DNA of 64,000 nt from Acinetobacter sp. C26M (GTDB lineage: Bacteria > Pseudomonadota > Gammaproteobacteria > Pseudomonadales > Moraxellaceae). Position 1 is the first letter of the stretch, and every line of letters starts with the position of its first letter. The translations under genes and the position numbers were made by a program. The notes under the pieces are model-generated. The model searched no databases. It was not told where the DNA came from and saw only the letters and a list, made by a program, of their open reading frames with translations. Positions 18,029-25,229 of the stretch are shown piece after piece. The stretch covers positions 3,472,001 to 3,536,000 of the forward strand of contig NZ_CP098478.1 of assembly GCF_023702675.1 (NCBI RefSeq), written 5' to 3'.

Positions 18029-18036
18029 ACTTCATA

Positions 18037-18066
18037 AAAAATGCCAATCATCTGATTGGCATTTTT
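18037..18066 (+). terminator. Terminator of the AarF-like gene
   Basis: The 14-bp perfect stem AAAAATGCCAATCA/TGATTGGCATTTTT has a 2-base loop. Confidence 0.93.
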
Positions 18067-18183
18067 TATTTCACTCATATTCAAGCCTCTAACAAATCAA
18101 ATGGCTTGAAAAAAGTTCCATATCCCATGCTCACTGATTCATTGTTTACAAATAAATTTCAATAAAACTTGAAATGAATAAGA

Positions 18184-18231
18184 TTGACTGCACATATTGT
18201 TATGTTATAACATTTCCATAAACAATAGGAG
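18184..18231 (+). promoter_or_regulatory. rpmE2 promoter with Zur-box-like operator
   Basis: The 21-mer at 18196-18216, read on the minus strand, starts with GAAATGTTATA, identical to one arm of the Zur consensus (GAAATGTTATA-N-TATAACATTTC). The other arm keeps ATAACA. A possible promoter, TTGACT (18184-18189) and TATAAC (18206-18211), overlaps it, so Zur binding would block transcription. AGGAG at 18227-18231 is a good ribosome binding site for the ATG at 18241. Zur control of the zinc-free L31 is known in E. coli (ykgM) and other bacteria. Confidence 0.75.
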
Positions 18232-18240
18232 CCATTCCAA

Positions 18241-18495
18241 ATGCGTAAAGATATCCACCCTGCTTATCAACAAGTCTTGTTCCATGATACCAATGCAGAT
18301 GCCTACTTCTTAATTGGTAGTACACTGCAAACGAAACAAACTAAAGAATATCAAGGTCAAGTCTACCCTTACGTCACCCTTGATATTTCTAGTGCATCAC
18401 ACCCGTTTTATACAGGTGAAGTACGCCAAGCAAGCAATGAAGGCCGTGTTGCAAGCTTTAACAAACGCTTTGCACGTTTTAACCGCAAAGGTTAA
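18241..18495 (+). CDS. rpmE2: 50S ribosomal protein L31 type B (zinc-independent)
   Basis: The 84-residue protein starts [16 protein letters not shown] and carries [15 protein letters not shown], diagnostic of the type B (C-minus) L31. It has no CxxC zinc ribbon. During zinc shortage it can replace the zinc-binding L31 on the ribosome, which frees zinc. A Zur-like operator overlaps its promoter, in keeping with that role. A terminator follows. Confidence 0.95.
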   Translation: MRKDIHPAYQQVLFHDTNADAYFLIGSTLQTKQTKEYQGQVYPYVTLDISSASHPFYTGEVRQASNEGRVASFNKRFARFNRKG

Positions 18496-18535
18496 TTTTC
18501 ATTTAAGTTTCACACATTAGGCTGTAAGCATTAGG

Positions 18536-18575
18536 AGTCTAAGCTTATCTCTCCTCCACTTAGACTTCTTTTTTT
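18536..18575 (+). terminator. Terminator of rpmE2
   Basis: The stem is AGTCTAAG/CTTAGACT with a 15-base loop and a run of seven T. Confidence 0.8.
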
Positions 18576-18593
18576 ATACCTAACATTTACCCT

Positions 18594-18923
18594 CTAAGAA
18601 TCTAGCGTTGCCTGTCCAACCACACCAAACTCAATCGGTGTTTTGACATAAAACAAAGAGATTTCTTTGCTATTCAAATAATTCATCAATTCGACTGCCT
18701 GTTCATTTGTTACTGCGAACTGGATCTGTACAGGTCGATCAGCCAACTCAAAGAAACTGGCTGAATGAAACAAACCATGATGATCAACACCTTCCAGTCC
18801 AGCGAGCACCGTCGCGCCGCGCAAGTTCATTTGTTTTGCGACAGACAATAACCATTCGCTGATCAGTTGTCCCTGATAGTTACGATTTTGCGCGGTATAA
18901 AAAGTTATTAAAAACCCATTCAT
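18594..18923 (-). CDS. DUF190-family protein
   Basis: The 109-residue protein starts MNGFLITFYTAQNRNYQG and carries LRGATVLAGLEGVDHHGLFHSASFF, characteristic of DUF190. Members have a small ferredoxin-like, PII-like trimeric fold; no biochemical role is assigned. The ATG at 18923 has GGGAG about 10 bases upstream and is preferred over the GTG at 18950, which lies inside crcB. It starts 16 bases after the crcB stop, so both genes are probably on one mRNA under the fluoride riboswitch. A role in fluoride tolerance is an inference from this position. Confidence 0.85.
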   Translation of the reverse strand: MNGFLITFYTAQNRNYQGQLISEWLLSVAKQMNLRGATVLAGLEGVDHHGLFHSASFFELADRPVQIQFAVTNEQAVELMNYLNSKEISLFYVKTPIEFGVVGQATLDS

Positions 18924-18939
18924 TATCACCACTCCCACA

Positions 18940-19320
18940 CTATGCGGCACTTAGCCATTGATGCAAACTCATACCCAAAATCGTAAACAACAATGACCCA
19001 ATCACATGAATCAAAATTGCTGCACAGGCATAACCCAACTTACCACTTTGCAATAAGGCAATAATCTCGGCAGAAAAGGTCGAAAATGTGGTTAATGCAC
19101 CACAGAAGCCAGTAATCACAAACAGTTTGTAATTTGGACTCAGTGAACTTTGAGAAAAATAAGAAATTGCAAAACCGATAATAAAGCCACCAACAAAGTT
19201 GACTGTGACCGTACCCAAAGGAATATTGGGAAAAATTGGATTGAGCTTTAAACCCAGGAACCAACGCAACCATGCGCCTAATACAGAACCTAAAGCGATT
19301 GAAAGTAATGGATAGTACAT
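18940..19320 (-). CDS. crcB: Fluoride ion channel CrcB (Fluc)
   Basis: CrcB forms dual-topology dimers that export fluoride passively. The 126-residue protein has four membrane segments and the family motifs GSVLGAWLRW (about 11-20), GTVTVNFVGGFIIGF with the pore asparagine, and TGFCGALTTFSTFS with the Phe-box phenylalanines. A fluoride riboswitch lies upstream. The ribosome binding site GGAG sits inside the last codons of a possible leader ORF, which stops two codons before the crcB ATG in the same frame. Confidence 0.96.
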   Translation of the reverse strand: MYYPLLSIALGSVLGAWLRWFLGLKLNPIFPNIPLGTVTVNFVGGFIIGFAISYFSQSSLSPNYKLFVITGFCGALTTFSTFSAEIIALLQSGKLGYACAAILIHVIGSLLFTILGMSLHQWLSAA

Positions 19321-19323
19321 GAC

Positions 19324-19398
19324 TTACTCCAAAGGCAGTGTTGGAGTGAAAGAATAATGTGACATTGATTTATAGCTATTGTTCTGAATAATTTTCAT
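19324..19398 (-). CDS. Possible 24-codon leader ORF between fluoride riboswitch and crcB
   Basis: An ATG at 19398 has GGAG six bases upstream and opens a 24-codon frame starting MKIIQNNSYKSM and ending FTPTLPLE. The stop TAA is followed by GTC and then the crcB ATG, all in one frame. The GGAG of the crcB ribosome binding site lies in the last two codons. This arrangement suits translational coupling or a riboswitch that acts on leader translation. No homolog is recognised and the ORF is short, so it may be chance. Confidence 0.45.
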   Translation of the reverse strand: MKIIQNNSYKSMSHYSFTPTLPLE

Positions 19399-19433
19399 TG
19401 CGAACTCCAAAATGGGAACAGAGCACGCACGAA

Positions 19434-19510
19434 CCTACGCCCCCTGTTCAGGGTAACGTAGGCATCATTAGCCATTATGGCGGTTTGTGACAGGAGGAAT
19501 GCCATCTCCT
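19434..19510 (-). promoter_or_regulatory. Fluoride riboswitch (crcB motif) with expression platform
   Basis: Read on the minus strand, 19510-19457 contains GGAGATGGCATTCCTCC, then AACCGCC, then GGCTAATGATGCCTACG. These blocks fit the crcB-motif aptamer (GGNGATGG, AACCGCC, TGATGNCTAC). The 3' end CCTACG can instead pair with CGTAGG at the minus-strand 3' side (19434-19439) around an inner CCCTG-AA-CAGGG hairpin. That alternative stem has no T-run after it, so the switch may act on translation or by Rho rather than by intrinsic termination. Confidence 0.93.
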
Positions 19511-19599
19511 TTGCTCTAAAATAACATATTTTTTGGGCAACTCAACCCATGTTTTTGATGCTGAATGACGCTGTGTATAAACATGAACTTATCCACAAT

Positions 19600-20451
19600 T
19601 TATTCCGATGTTGCTAAAACTTTTTCCCCAACCACATAGAAATCTAATGCAGGTACGACAAAAGCGAAGGCTTCTGTCTCATCGCCTAAACCAAATTGTT
19701 GCAATAATTTGGGTGCTTGTAATGCACGAACCTGAGCAGCTTGAATCTGTTGAAACTGAAACGGCATCTGAATATCCCCTTGTGATATTCGACTCGGTTG
19801 ATCAACCCATTCAGCCCATGCCTGATCTTGATCGACCAAAAACTCAACAGCCTTTTCCCAAGATGGAAATAACGACTGCCATGCATCAGGTAATTGTTTA
19901 TCTGTGGTAATTTCTACGTCACTACTTAGAGAATAATCGGCATCAACACGCATTTCGGTATGAATCACTTGCTTATCCCGTTGATGTTGAAAAGTCGATG
20001 CATATTGTGCTGGCATCACATCACTGGCAAAACGGCCAGCAATGACATATAAAGCCTGATCAACGATTACCTGCTCAAAAATCACGGTCTTTGGATGTGA
20101 CTCATCCAAATAAAAGCGCCAGTTACTTTGTCGAGGTGAGGGCATTAACTGACGTAATTTTCCCAAGAAACTGAAGCCAAAATGATGATGCTGATAAGTC
20201 AAAATCGTAAAAATGGTTTTTCCGTCTTTTTCCCATAACGGTACATCTTTGGGATAGCGCTGACGTACCTGTTCAACATCTACCAGCCACGACAAATACA
20301 CAATATTGCTGACCTGACTCTGCAAAGGCATAAACGGCAGTAGACGCATCATCAAACGGCGCAGTTGCAATAGGAAGTGGCAACTAAAAACGGGAGCGAG
20401 AAAGCGCAATAAACGTTTGGATGGTGGTAATTTAAAGCAATGTCGATTCAT
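19600..20451 (-). CDS. DUF2071-family protein (YqjF-like)
   Basis: This 283-residue protein resembles the DUF2071/YqjF family. Recognisable parts are VYLSWLVDVEQVRQRYP near residue 52 and a beta-rich C-terminal half. The N-terminal 35 residues are basic and hydrophobic (RLLRFLAPVFSCHFLLQL), possibly a membrane-associated helix. No enzymatic function is known to me. It is a single-gene unit between the riboswitch region and the HopJ-like gene. Confidence 0.6.
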   Translation of the reverse strand: MNRHCFKLPPSKRLLRFLAPVFSCHFLLQLRRLMMRLLPFMPLQSQVSNIVYLSWLVDVEQVRQRYPKDVPLWEKDGKTIFTILTYQHHHFGFSFLGKLRQLMPSPRQSNWRFYLDESHPKTVIFEQVIVDQALYVIAGRFASDVMPAQYASTFQHQRDKQVIHTEMRVDADYSLSSDVEITTDKQLPDAWQSLFPSWEKAVEFLVDQDQAWAEWVDQPSRISQGDIQMPFQFQQIQAAQVRALQAPKLLQQFGLGDETEAFAFVVPALDFYVVGEKVLATSE

Positions 20452-20589
20452 TATTATTCAACACATTCATAAGCGTTCTGAGCATAAACCGACAATACTA
20501 TAACGTCTAGCTCATATACCGATCGACTTCTATTCTACATTTTCAATGTTATGATGCGGACATTGATTCAATAAACATGGAATTTTGAA

Positions 20590-20922
20590 ATGGCTCAAAG
20601 CTTATTGGCACAACTTAAAGATGGCTCAGCAAAATTTGCTGATGTATTGGCATTTATCGAAGCACGTTATCAACATACTCCAACAGCGTTTCAAAATGGC
20701 GCACAATTCAATGCAGCCACTGAAAACCAAGGCAGTGCTAAAGTACTGAGCTTCGCAAAAATTGAAGGTTTAAGCCAAGCAGACACTTTAAGTTTATTTG
20801 CAGAACATTATGCTTCTGTACTTGCGACGCCAGAAGCCACCGACCATCAAAATATCCGCCAGTTTATGCAACATGGCTGGGATGGGATAAAGTTTGAAGG
20901 CGAAGCCTTAATTGCAAAATAA
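20590..20922 (+). CDS. HopJ-family protein
   Basis: The 110-residue protein matches the family named after Pseudomonas HopJ: a short N-terminal helix, then FIEARYQHTPTAFQNG and the C-terminal NIRQFMQHGWDGIKFEG. The family is widespread in free-living bacteria with no type III secretion system, and none is seen here, so the effector label is historical. It is probably cytoplasmic; the role is unknown. It ends at a bidirectional terminator shared with the convergent flavin reductase gene. Confidence 0.8.
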   Translation: MAQSLLAQLKDGSAKFADVLAFIEARYQHTPTAFQNGAQFNAATENQGSAKVLSFAKIEGLSQADTLSLFAEHYASVLATPEATDHQNIRQFMQHGWDGIKFEGEALIAK

Positions 20923-20923
20923 G

Positions 20924-20950
20924 AAAAAGGAGGTTTAACCTCCTTTTTTT
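20924..20950. terminator. Bidirectional terminator between HopJ-like and flavin reductase genes
   Basis: The stem AAAAAGGAGGT/ACCTCCTTTTT has a 3-base loop, with A-run and T-run on either side. It overlaps the end of the minus-strand gene. Confidence 0.9.
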
Positions 20951-21573
20951 ATATCTGCGTTTGTATTCAGAATCGGTCTAGCCAGTTTCCGCAAGTCGGT
21001 GCTTAAACTATAAAAATCACCACCCATTTTGCCCACACTCTGAAGTTGCTGTTGATCAATCATCTGCCCATCCCATAGGTGATCATCAACATAAATCGAT
21101 TTCACATCCAGCAATGCCACTGTACCACCCGATGGAAGCGTACTGAGTTGCAGAACCTCCCTTAACTGGCATTCATAACGAATAGGTGCATCTTTGACAG
21201 ATAAAGCTGCGACCGCATGGCTCGGTTCAGCCTCGATATTGGCAAACTCAAATTCACTCTGTTCTGGTGGCAACAAAGCACAAGATAAATTCATCTTTTC
21301 CAGCAACGCTGAATTCACAATATGCACCACACATTCTCGTGTATCGATCAAATTGCGAATGGTATCTTTATCCTGCCCATTTCTTGGATTGACTTGCGAA
21401 TACCATAGAATAGGCGGATTACAACTAGCCACATTAAAGAAGGAATAAGGGGCAATATTGGCAATCCCATCCGCCGACAGAGTACTGATCCATGCGATGG
21501 GTCGAGGCGTAATCCCTCCAACCAACAAGCGATAGATTTCATTGGCATCTAAATCAGAAGTTTCAAAAATCAT
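20935..21573 (-). CDS. Flavin reductase-like, FMN-binding split-barrel protein
   Basis: The 212-residue protein belongs to the DIM6/NTAB flavin reductase-like family: GGITPRPIAWISTLSADGIANIAPYSFFN (about 20-48) forms the first strands of the split barrel and the FMN-binding loop. Such proteins reduce flavin for partner oxygenases or act as FMN-binding oxidoreductases; the partner is unknown. The last codons lie inside the terminator hairpin. The GFA-family gene 18 bases upstream, on the same strand, is probably co-transcribed. Confidence 0.8.
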   Translation of the reverse strand: MIFETSDLDANEIYRLLVGGITPRPIAWISTLSADGIANIAPYSFFNVASCNPPILWYSQVNPRNGQDKDTIRNLIDTRECVVHIVNSALLEKMNLSCALLPPEQSEFEFANIEAEPSHAVAALSVKDAPIRYECQLREVLQLSTLPSGGTVALLDVKSIYVDDHLWDGQMIDQQQLQSVGKMGGDFYSLSTDLRKLARPILNTNADIKKGG

Positions 21574-21591
21574 GATAACAACACGGCCAAT

Positions 21592-22002
21592 TTAGGGACG
21601 TTCAGCGTATTGCGGTAGATCATCGGCAATACAATCCCATTCGGCTTTAGAAGCCGCAAAAATATGCATACTTGGCTTTTGCCGCAAAGGCGTATCCAAC
21701 GTCCCTATTCTTAATCGATAAAGCTCGGGCTGTGCATCCCGTGAACTGATCAATGGAGAGCCACATTCGCCACAAAACCAGCGATACACACCAGATGCAG
21801 CAAACTTTTTAACCAACTCTTCACCCTGTACGATTTTAAACGCTGAACTGCTAATCGGTGCATTGGTTGCATAGGCCGTACCATTGGCCTTACGGCAACG
21901 CTGGCAATGGCATTGTATGATCTCACCAATTTCACCATGAATCTCATAATGAATACCATCACATAAACAACTGCCACGATAGACCGATGAAGCTTGAGAC
22001 AT
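21592..22002 (-). CDS. GFA-family zinc protein (DUF636)
   Basis: The 136-residue protein has the GFA fold of glutathione-dependent formaldehyde-activating enzymes: G-x-C-L-C in YRGSCLCDG, C-H-C-x2-C in QCHCQRCRK, and C-x2-C in WFCGECGSPL. These cysteines bind zinc. Most members have unknown substrates. The ATG at 22002 has AGGAATAGGG just upstream and is preferred over the ATG at 22023. It is likely to form a two-gene operon with the flavin reductase-like gene. Confidence 0.8.
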   Translation of the reverse strand: MSQASSVYRGSCLCDGIHYEIHGEIGEIIQCHCQRCRKANGTAYATNAPISSSAFKIVQGEELVKKFAASGVYRWFCGECGSPLISSRDAQPELYRLRIGTLDTPLRQKPSMHIFAASKAEWDCIADDLPQYAERP

Positions 22003-22136
22003 ATCCCTATTCCTGATGAACATTTACTCAAAACTAGCATTTTTAAATGCTGAATCACAAGGCAAATCTGCTCAAGAAATACGATGACATTTTAATGCGT
22101 GTTGCTCAAACTGAACCGACGACCTTACCGCCTCAC

Positions 22137-22796
22137 TCAACTGATCAAGGCAGTAAATGCGCCAATGATTAAAATATAGAACAGGATCGGTAAGCCTAAA
22201 AACCAAAATTTTGCCCATCCATTAGTAGGAAACACTTGGGTAGCCCCACGGTAACTCACCCAACATGACAAGAATAAAAATGGAACGGGAATAAAGCCTA
22301 AAAAGGTAGAATAATTATAGGCTTCCAAATAATTTGGATATAAAAACGTTTGGATCACCGTTGTAATCACAATCGGCAATACAAAGACCAAGGATTGCAA
22401 TACATACACGTGTCGGGCAAGTTGTGGATCAGCCTCTTTTGCACCTGAAAACTGCAATCTTTTTTTATACCACCAGCCTTGTACCAACCACGCAATCGCT
22501 GCTGAAATAATTCCTATACCCAACACCCATAACCAGTAACTCAACCAGGATGCGGTAATCCAGTCGATCAATGGCCTAATGCCTCTTGTTTCTGCACTTA
22601 ATAATTTTTGATCGACTCGATCCATGACCGCAACGATACCAATCAGATAAGCAGCAAAAATAATACTTCTATGATGGTAAACCGTAGACTGAGAAAAAAA
22701 CTTTTTCGGTTGGAAAAACAAGCGAAATAAGTTGTTCAGTTGAAATGGTTTGATGATCTCATTGTTTTGTGTTTCCAAAGTCGGCTCAATATTCAT
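22137..22796 (-). CDS. Polytopic membrane protein, possibly YIP1-like
   Basis: The 219-residue protein has a hydrophilic N-terminus (about 1-40) and five hydrophobic segments (near 45-60, 84-105, 128-150, 163-180 and 195-217). The pattern, with FFQPKKFF before the first segment, is reminiscent of the YIP1 family, but I am not sure. No function can be assigned. It stands alone between the GFA operon and the flavoprotein gene. Confidence 0.55.
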   Translation of the reverse strand: MNIEPTLETQNNEIIKPFQLNNLFRLFFQPKKFFSQSTVYHHRSIIFAAYLIGIVAVMDRVDQKLLSAETRGIRPLIDWITASWLSYWLWVLGIGIISAAIAWLVQGWWYKKRLQFSGAKEADPQLARHVYVLQSLVFVLPIVITTVIQTFLYPNYLEAYNYSTFLGFIPVPFLFLSCWVSYRGATQVFPTNGWAKFWFLGLPILFYILIIGAFTALIS

Positions 22797-22853
22797 ATAC
22801 CCTCTTCATCAATTGATTTAGATTATTTTTATTTAAGTATTTTAGCTTATTTA

Positions 22854-24041
22854 TCATTTGATAAATATATTAACCCCTTCTGCTGCCGCTCTTCCAGTTG
22901 CGAAACAAGCTGTCAATAAATAGCCACCTGTCGGTGCATCCCAATCTAGCATTTCACCACAACAAAACACATAAGGATTAGACTGCAATTGCAGTTGTGC
23001 GGATACAGCAGTTTGCTTCACACCTCCAGCACAGCTGATGGCCTCTTCGATTGGACGGAAACCATCCAAAGGAATACTCAACTGCTTAATTTGCTGAGCC
23101 ATTTGCTTAGGATCTGACCATAAGCTTTTTCCGACAATTTCTCGGAGTAGATTCATTTTGACAGTGTCCAAACCTGCTTTACGCCAGAGATTGGTCAAAG
23201 ACTGCTTTTTGTTGCCCTGTAATTTCTGCTCTAATTGATCAATACTGACATCAGGCAGTAGGTCCAGATGTAATTGTAAACGCTTTTTTTGGGCAAGCTG
23301 TGCTCTGAGATCACGACCCAATTTATAAATCACGCCACTCTCAAAGCCGTAGTGAGTAATGATGATATCGCCATGGGTTTGCTGTTCGGATTGCACCCAC
23401 GCATTAACGCGCTTCAACGGCTGACCAAAACACTCCTGCATGAACGGTGACCATGTTTTAAGTACACCTGCATTACTGGCTTGGAAAGGCTCAATTTCAT
23501 TTTTTGAGAGCCATTGCTGCCAAGTACCATCACTGCCCAATTGTGACCATGACACTGCACCACAGGCTAAGATGATTGCATCATAAGTTGCTGTAAAACA
23601 CTGGGTTTGATTTTCAATCGTCAATTGATTTTCAGATAAATCAATACAACGATGACGATAATGAAAACGCACACCATCATTCATTAATCGTTTTAACCAT
23701 GCACGAAGTAAGGGGGCAGCTTTCATTTCAATCGGGAAAATTCGACCAGAGCTCCCCACATAGGACTCAATACCAAGCCCTTGCATCCAGCTCTGAATCC
23801 ACTGTGCATCCCATTGCTTCACCCAAGGTCCCAACCATGCAGCATGGTCATAACGTTGTATAAACGTATCCACAGGCTCAGCATGTGAAATGTTTAAACC
23901 TGTTTTACCTGCCATTAAAAACTTGCGTGCTGCCGAAGGTTTTTGTTCAAACACATCAATTTCGTAGTCATATTGGCTTAGAACCTCAGCAGCCATCAAC
24001 CCTGCTGGGCCTGCACCAATAATTGCAACACGCTTAGGCAT
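22854..24041 (-). CDS. HI0933/BaiN-type flavoprotein (TIGR03862-like)
   Basis: The start is the ATG at 24041 (MPKRVAIIGAGPAGLMAAEVL), which places the Rossmann dinucleotide motif GAGPAG at the N-terminus; the upstream ATG at 24101 lies within the methyltransferase gene. The 395-residue product has the HI0933-like layout with SRKFLMAGKTGLN-type sequence near residue 39 and the C-terminal FAD contact GGYLLTACFATGRAAAEG. The reaction is unknown. Start and stop of the neighbouring gene overlap (ATGCCTAA), so translation is probably coupled to the TrmB-like gene. Confidence 0.85.
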   Translation of the reverse strand: MPKRVAIIGAGPAGLMAAEVLSQYDYEIDVFEQKPSAARKFLMAGKTGLNISHAEPVDTFIQRYDHAAWLGPWVKQWDAQWIQSWMQGLGIESYVGSSGRIFPIEMKAAPLLRAWLKRLMNDGVRFHYRHRCIDLSENQLTIENQTQCFTATYDAIILACGAVSWSQLGSDGTWQQWLSKNEIEPFQASNAGVLKTWSPFMQECFGQPLKRVNAWVQSEQQTHGDIIITHYGFESGVIYKLGRDLRAQLAQKKRLQLHLDLLPDVSIDQLEQKLQGNKKQSLTNLWRKAGLDTVKMNLLREIVGKSLWSDPKQMAQQIKQLSIPLDGFRPIEEAISCAGGVKQTAVSAQLQLQSNPYVFCCGEMLDWDAPTGGYLLTACFATGRAAAEGVNIFIK

Positions 24042-24678
24042 CAGCTTGCTCTTGAACGTTTTGACCTTGTAACGGTTCAAAATCATCAAAGCGGGTTGCA
24101 TAGTCTTCTGGTTTTCGAATGATCAACTGTTGGCACAACTCGCCACGCTCTAAATATTTGATTTCGAAATGCGTTCGAGCAGAATCTGCTGCAATTTTTT
24201 GCTTTTCATGCGGCAGCTTCCACAATTCAATCAATTGTTGTTCTGCTTCATCTATATATTCAGGAATATTACTCGCCAACGTAATTGTGCCATTCGGCTG
24301 AAGGCGAGACAGTAGAAACTCAAAGAACGGCATATTCAGCCAACGCTGTGCAGGATTATGCGGTTCTGGATTCGGATAGAGAATAAAAAATTGTTCGACT
24401 TGCGCAGGGAATAAGGCATGCACCACCCAAGGAAGTGCATCCGCATGAATCGGATTTAAATGTTCACGTGGTTCTAATTGATGCTGTTTCTGCATTGCCA
24501 CAAATTTTTCTTTGGTTCGTTCAATCGCAAACAACGTGGTGTGCGGATTTTGACCCGTAAACAATAAGGCATGTTTGCCTTTTCCGGCCCCAATTTCAAC
24601 GCAGATTGGCGTATTGGGAATGGCAATAAAATCACGAGGGGCTTGCATACGTTGCGCTTGAAATTGACGAATCGACAT
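24034..24678 (-). CDS. TrmB-like SAM-dependent methyltransferase
   Basis: The 214-residue protein has the class I methyltransferase motif VEIGAGKGKHALLFTG (about 27-42) and the PF02390/TrmB order of motifs. TrmB makes m7G46 in tRNA. The usual signature FPDPWPKKRHHKRR is here YPNPEPHNPAQRWLN, so the tryptophan and the lysine-arginine cluster that contacts tRNA are lost. It may be a paralog with another substrate, or a diverged TrmB. It overlaps the flavoprotein gene downstream by 8 bases. Confidence 0.75.
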   Translation of the reverse strand: MSIRQFQAQRMQAPRDFIAIPNTPICVEIGAGKGKHALLFTGQNPHTTLFAIERTKEKFVAMQKQHQLEPREHLNPIHADALPWVVHALFPAQVEQFFILYPNPEPHNPAQRWLNMPFFEFLLSRLQPNGTITLASNIPEYIDEAEQQLIELWKLPHEKQKIAADSARTHFEIKYLERGELCQQLIIRKPEDYATRFDDFEPLQGQNVQEQADA

Positions 24679-24769
24679 AATCTCATCAAACTATCTAGAA
24701 ATCGGCATAAGTCTAACAACTCACCTTACTTTTGCCTAATCTATTTGCTCTTTGTTTTAGGAGTTTTCT

Positions 24770-24961
24770 ATGTCACGTACATTCCCCTGCCCGCGTTGCG
24801 GTGAAGCCAGCATTTGGGAAGGTAATCAATTTCGTCCTTTCTGTTCAGAACGCTGTAAGTTGATCGATCTCGGTGCTTGGGCCAGTGATGAATACAAACT
24901 TCCGACTCAGGACGCACCACAAGCAGATCAAAAACGCAATGAAGATGATTATGAAGATTAA
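24770..24961 (+). CDS. yacG: DNA gyrase inhibitor YacG
   Basis: YacG binds the C-terminal region of GyrB and blocks DNA binding by gyrase. This 63-residue protein has the zinc ligands C7-x2-C10 and C25-x3-C29 (CPRC and FCSERC), followed by IDLGAWASDEY, all typical. The acidic tail DDYED fits too. The gene stands alone here, away from coaE/pilD, its neighbours in many genomes. Confidence 0.95.
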   Translation: MSRTFPCPRCGEASIWEGNQFRPFCSERCKLIDLGAWASDEYKLPTQDAPQADQKRNEDDYED

Positions 24962-24977
24962 CCATCTTCATTTTTTA
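24951..24977 (+). terminator. Terminator overlapping the end of yacG
   Basis: ATGAAGAT/ATCTTCAT forms an 8-bp stem with loop TAACC that contains the stop codon, followed by a T-run. Confidence 0.75.
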
Positions 24978-25044
24978 AGCTCTTAGAAAACTTTTTTCCA
25001 ATCCATATTTATATATTTTAATAAAAATTTACACATTTTAGATG

Positions 25045-25060
25045 TGTGATTTACATCACG
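25045..25060 (+). promoter_or_regulatory. Crp/Vfr-like site upstream of the 578-residue protein gene
   Basis: TGTGA-N6-TCACG differs from the Crp consensus TGTGA-N6-TCACA at one base. It lies 170 bases before the ATG. A further inverted repeat, ACTGATCC (25153-25160) and GGATCAGT (25183-25190), sits in the leader. Confidence 0.4.
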
Positions 25061-25229
25061 GTAATTTACTTTTTTTTGACCTTGTGCAAATCTTAATCCA
25101 AACATTGTAATGAATAAAAATAGCAAATAACTCACTACAACTGATATCTCATACTGATCCAACCTTAATCAAAATTTTATAGGGATCAGTTTGTTTAATA
25201 AAAATATTTAGACTTACCAGGATGTAATA

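Noticed and set aside
20590..20922. Type III secretion effector, as suggested by the HopJ family name
   Set aside because: The family is widespread in bacteria without type III secretion, no secretion genes are present, and the context is housekeeping.
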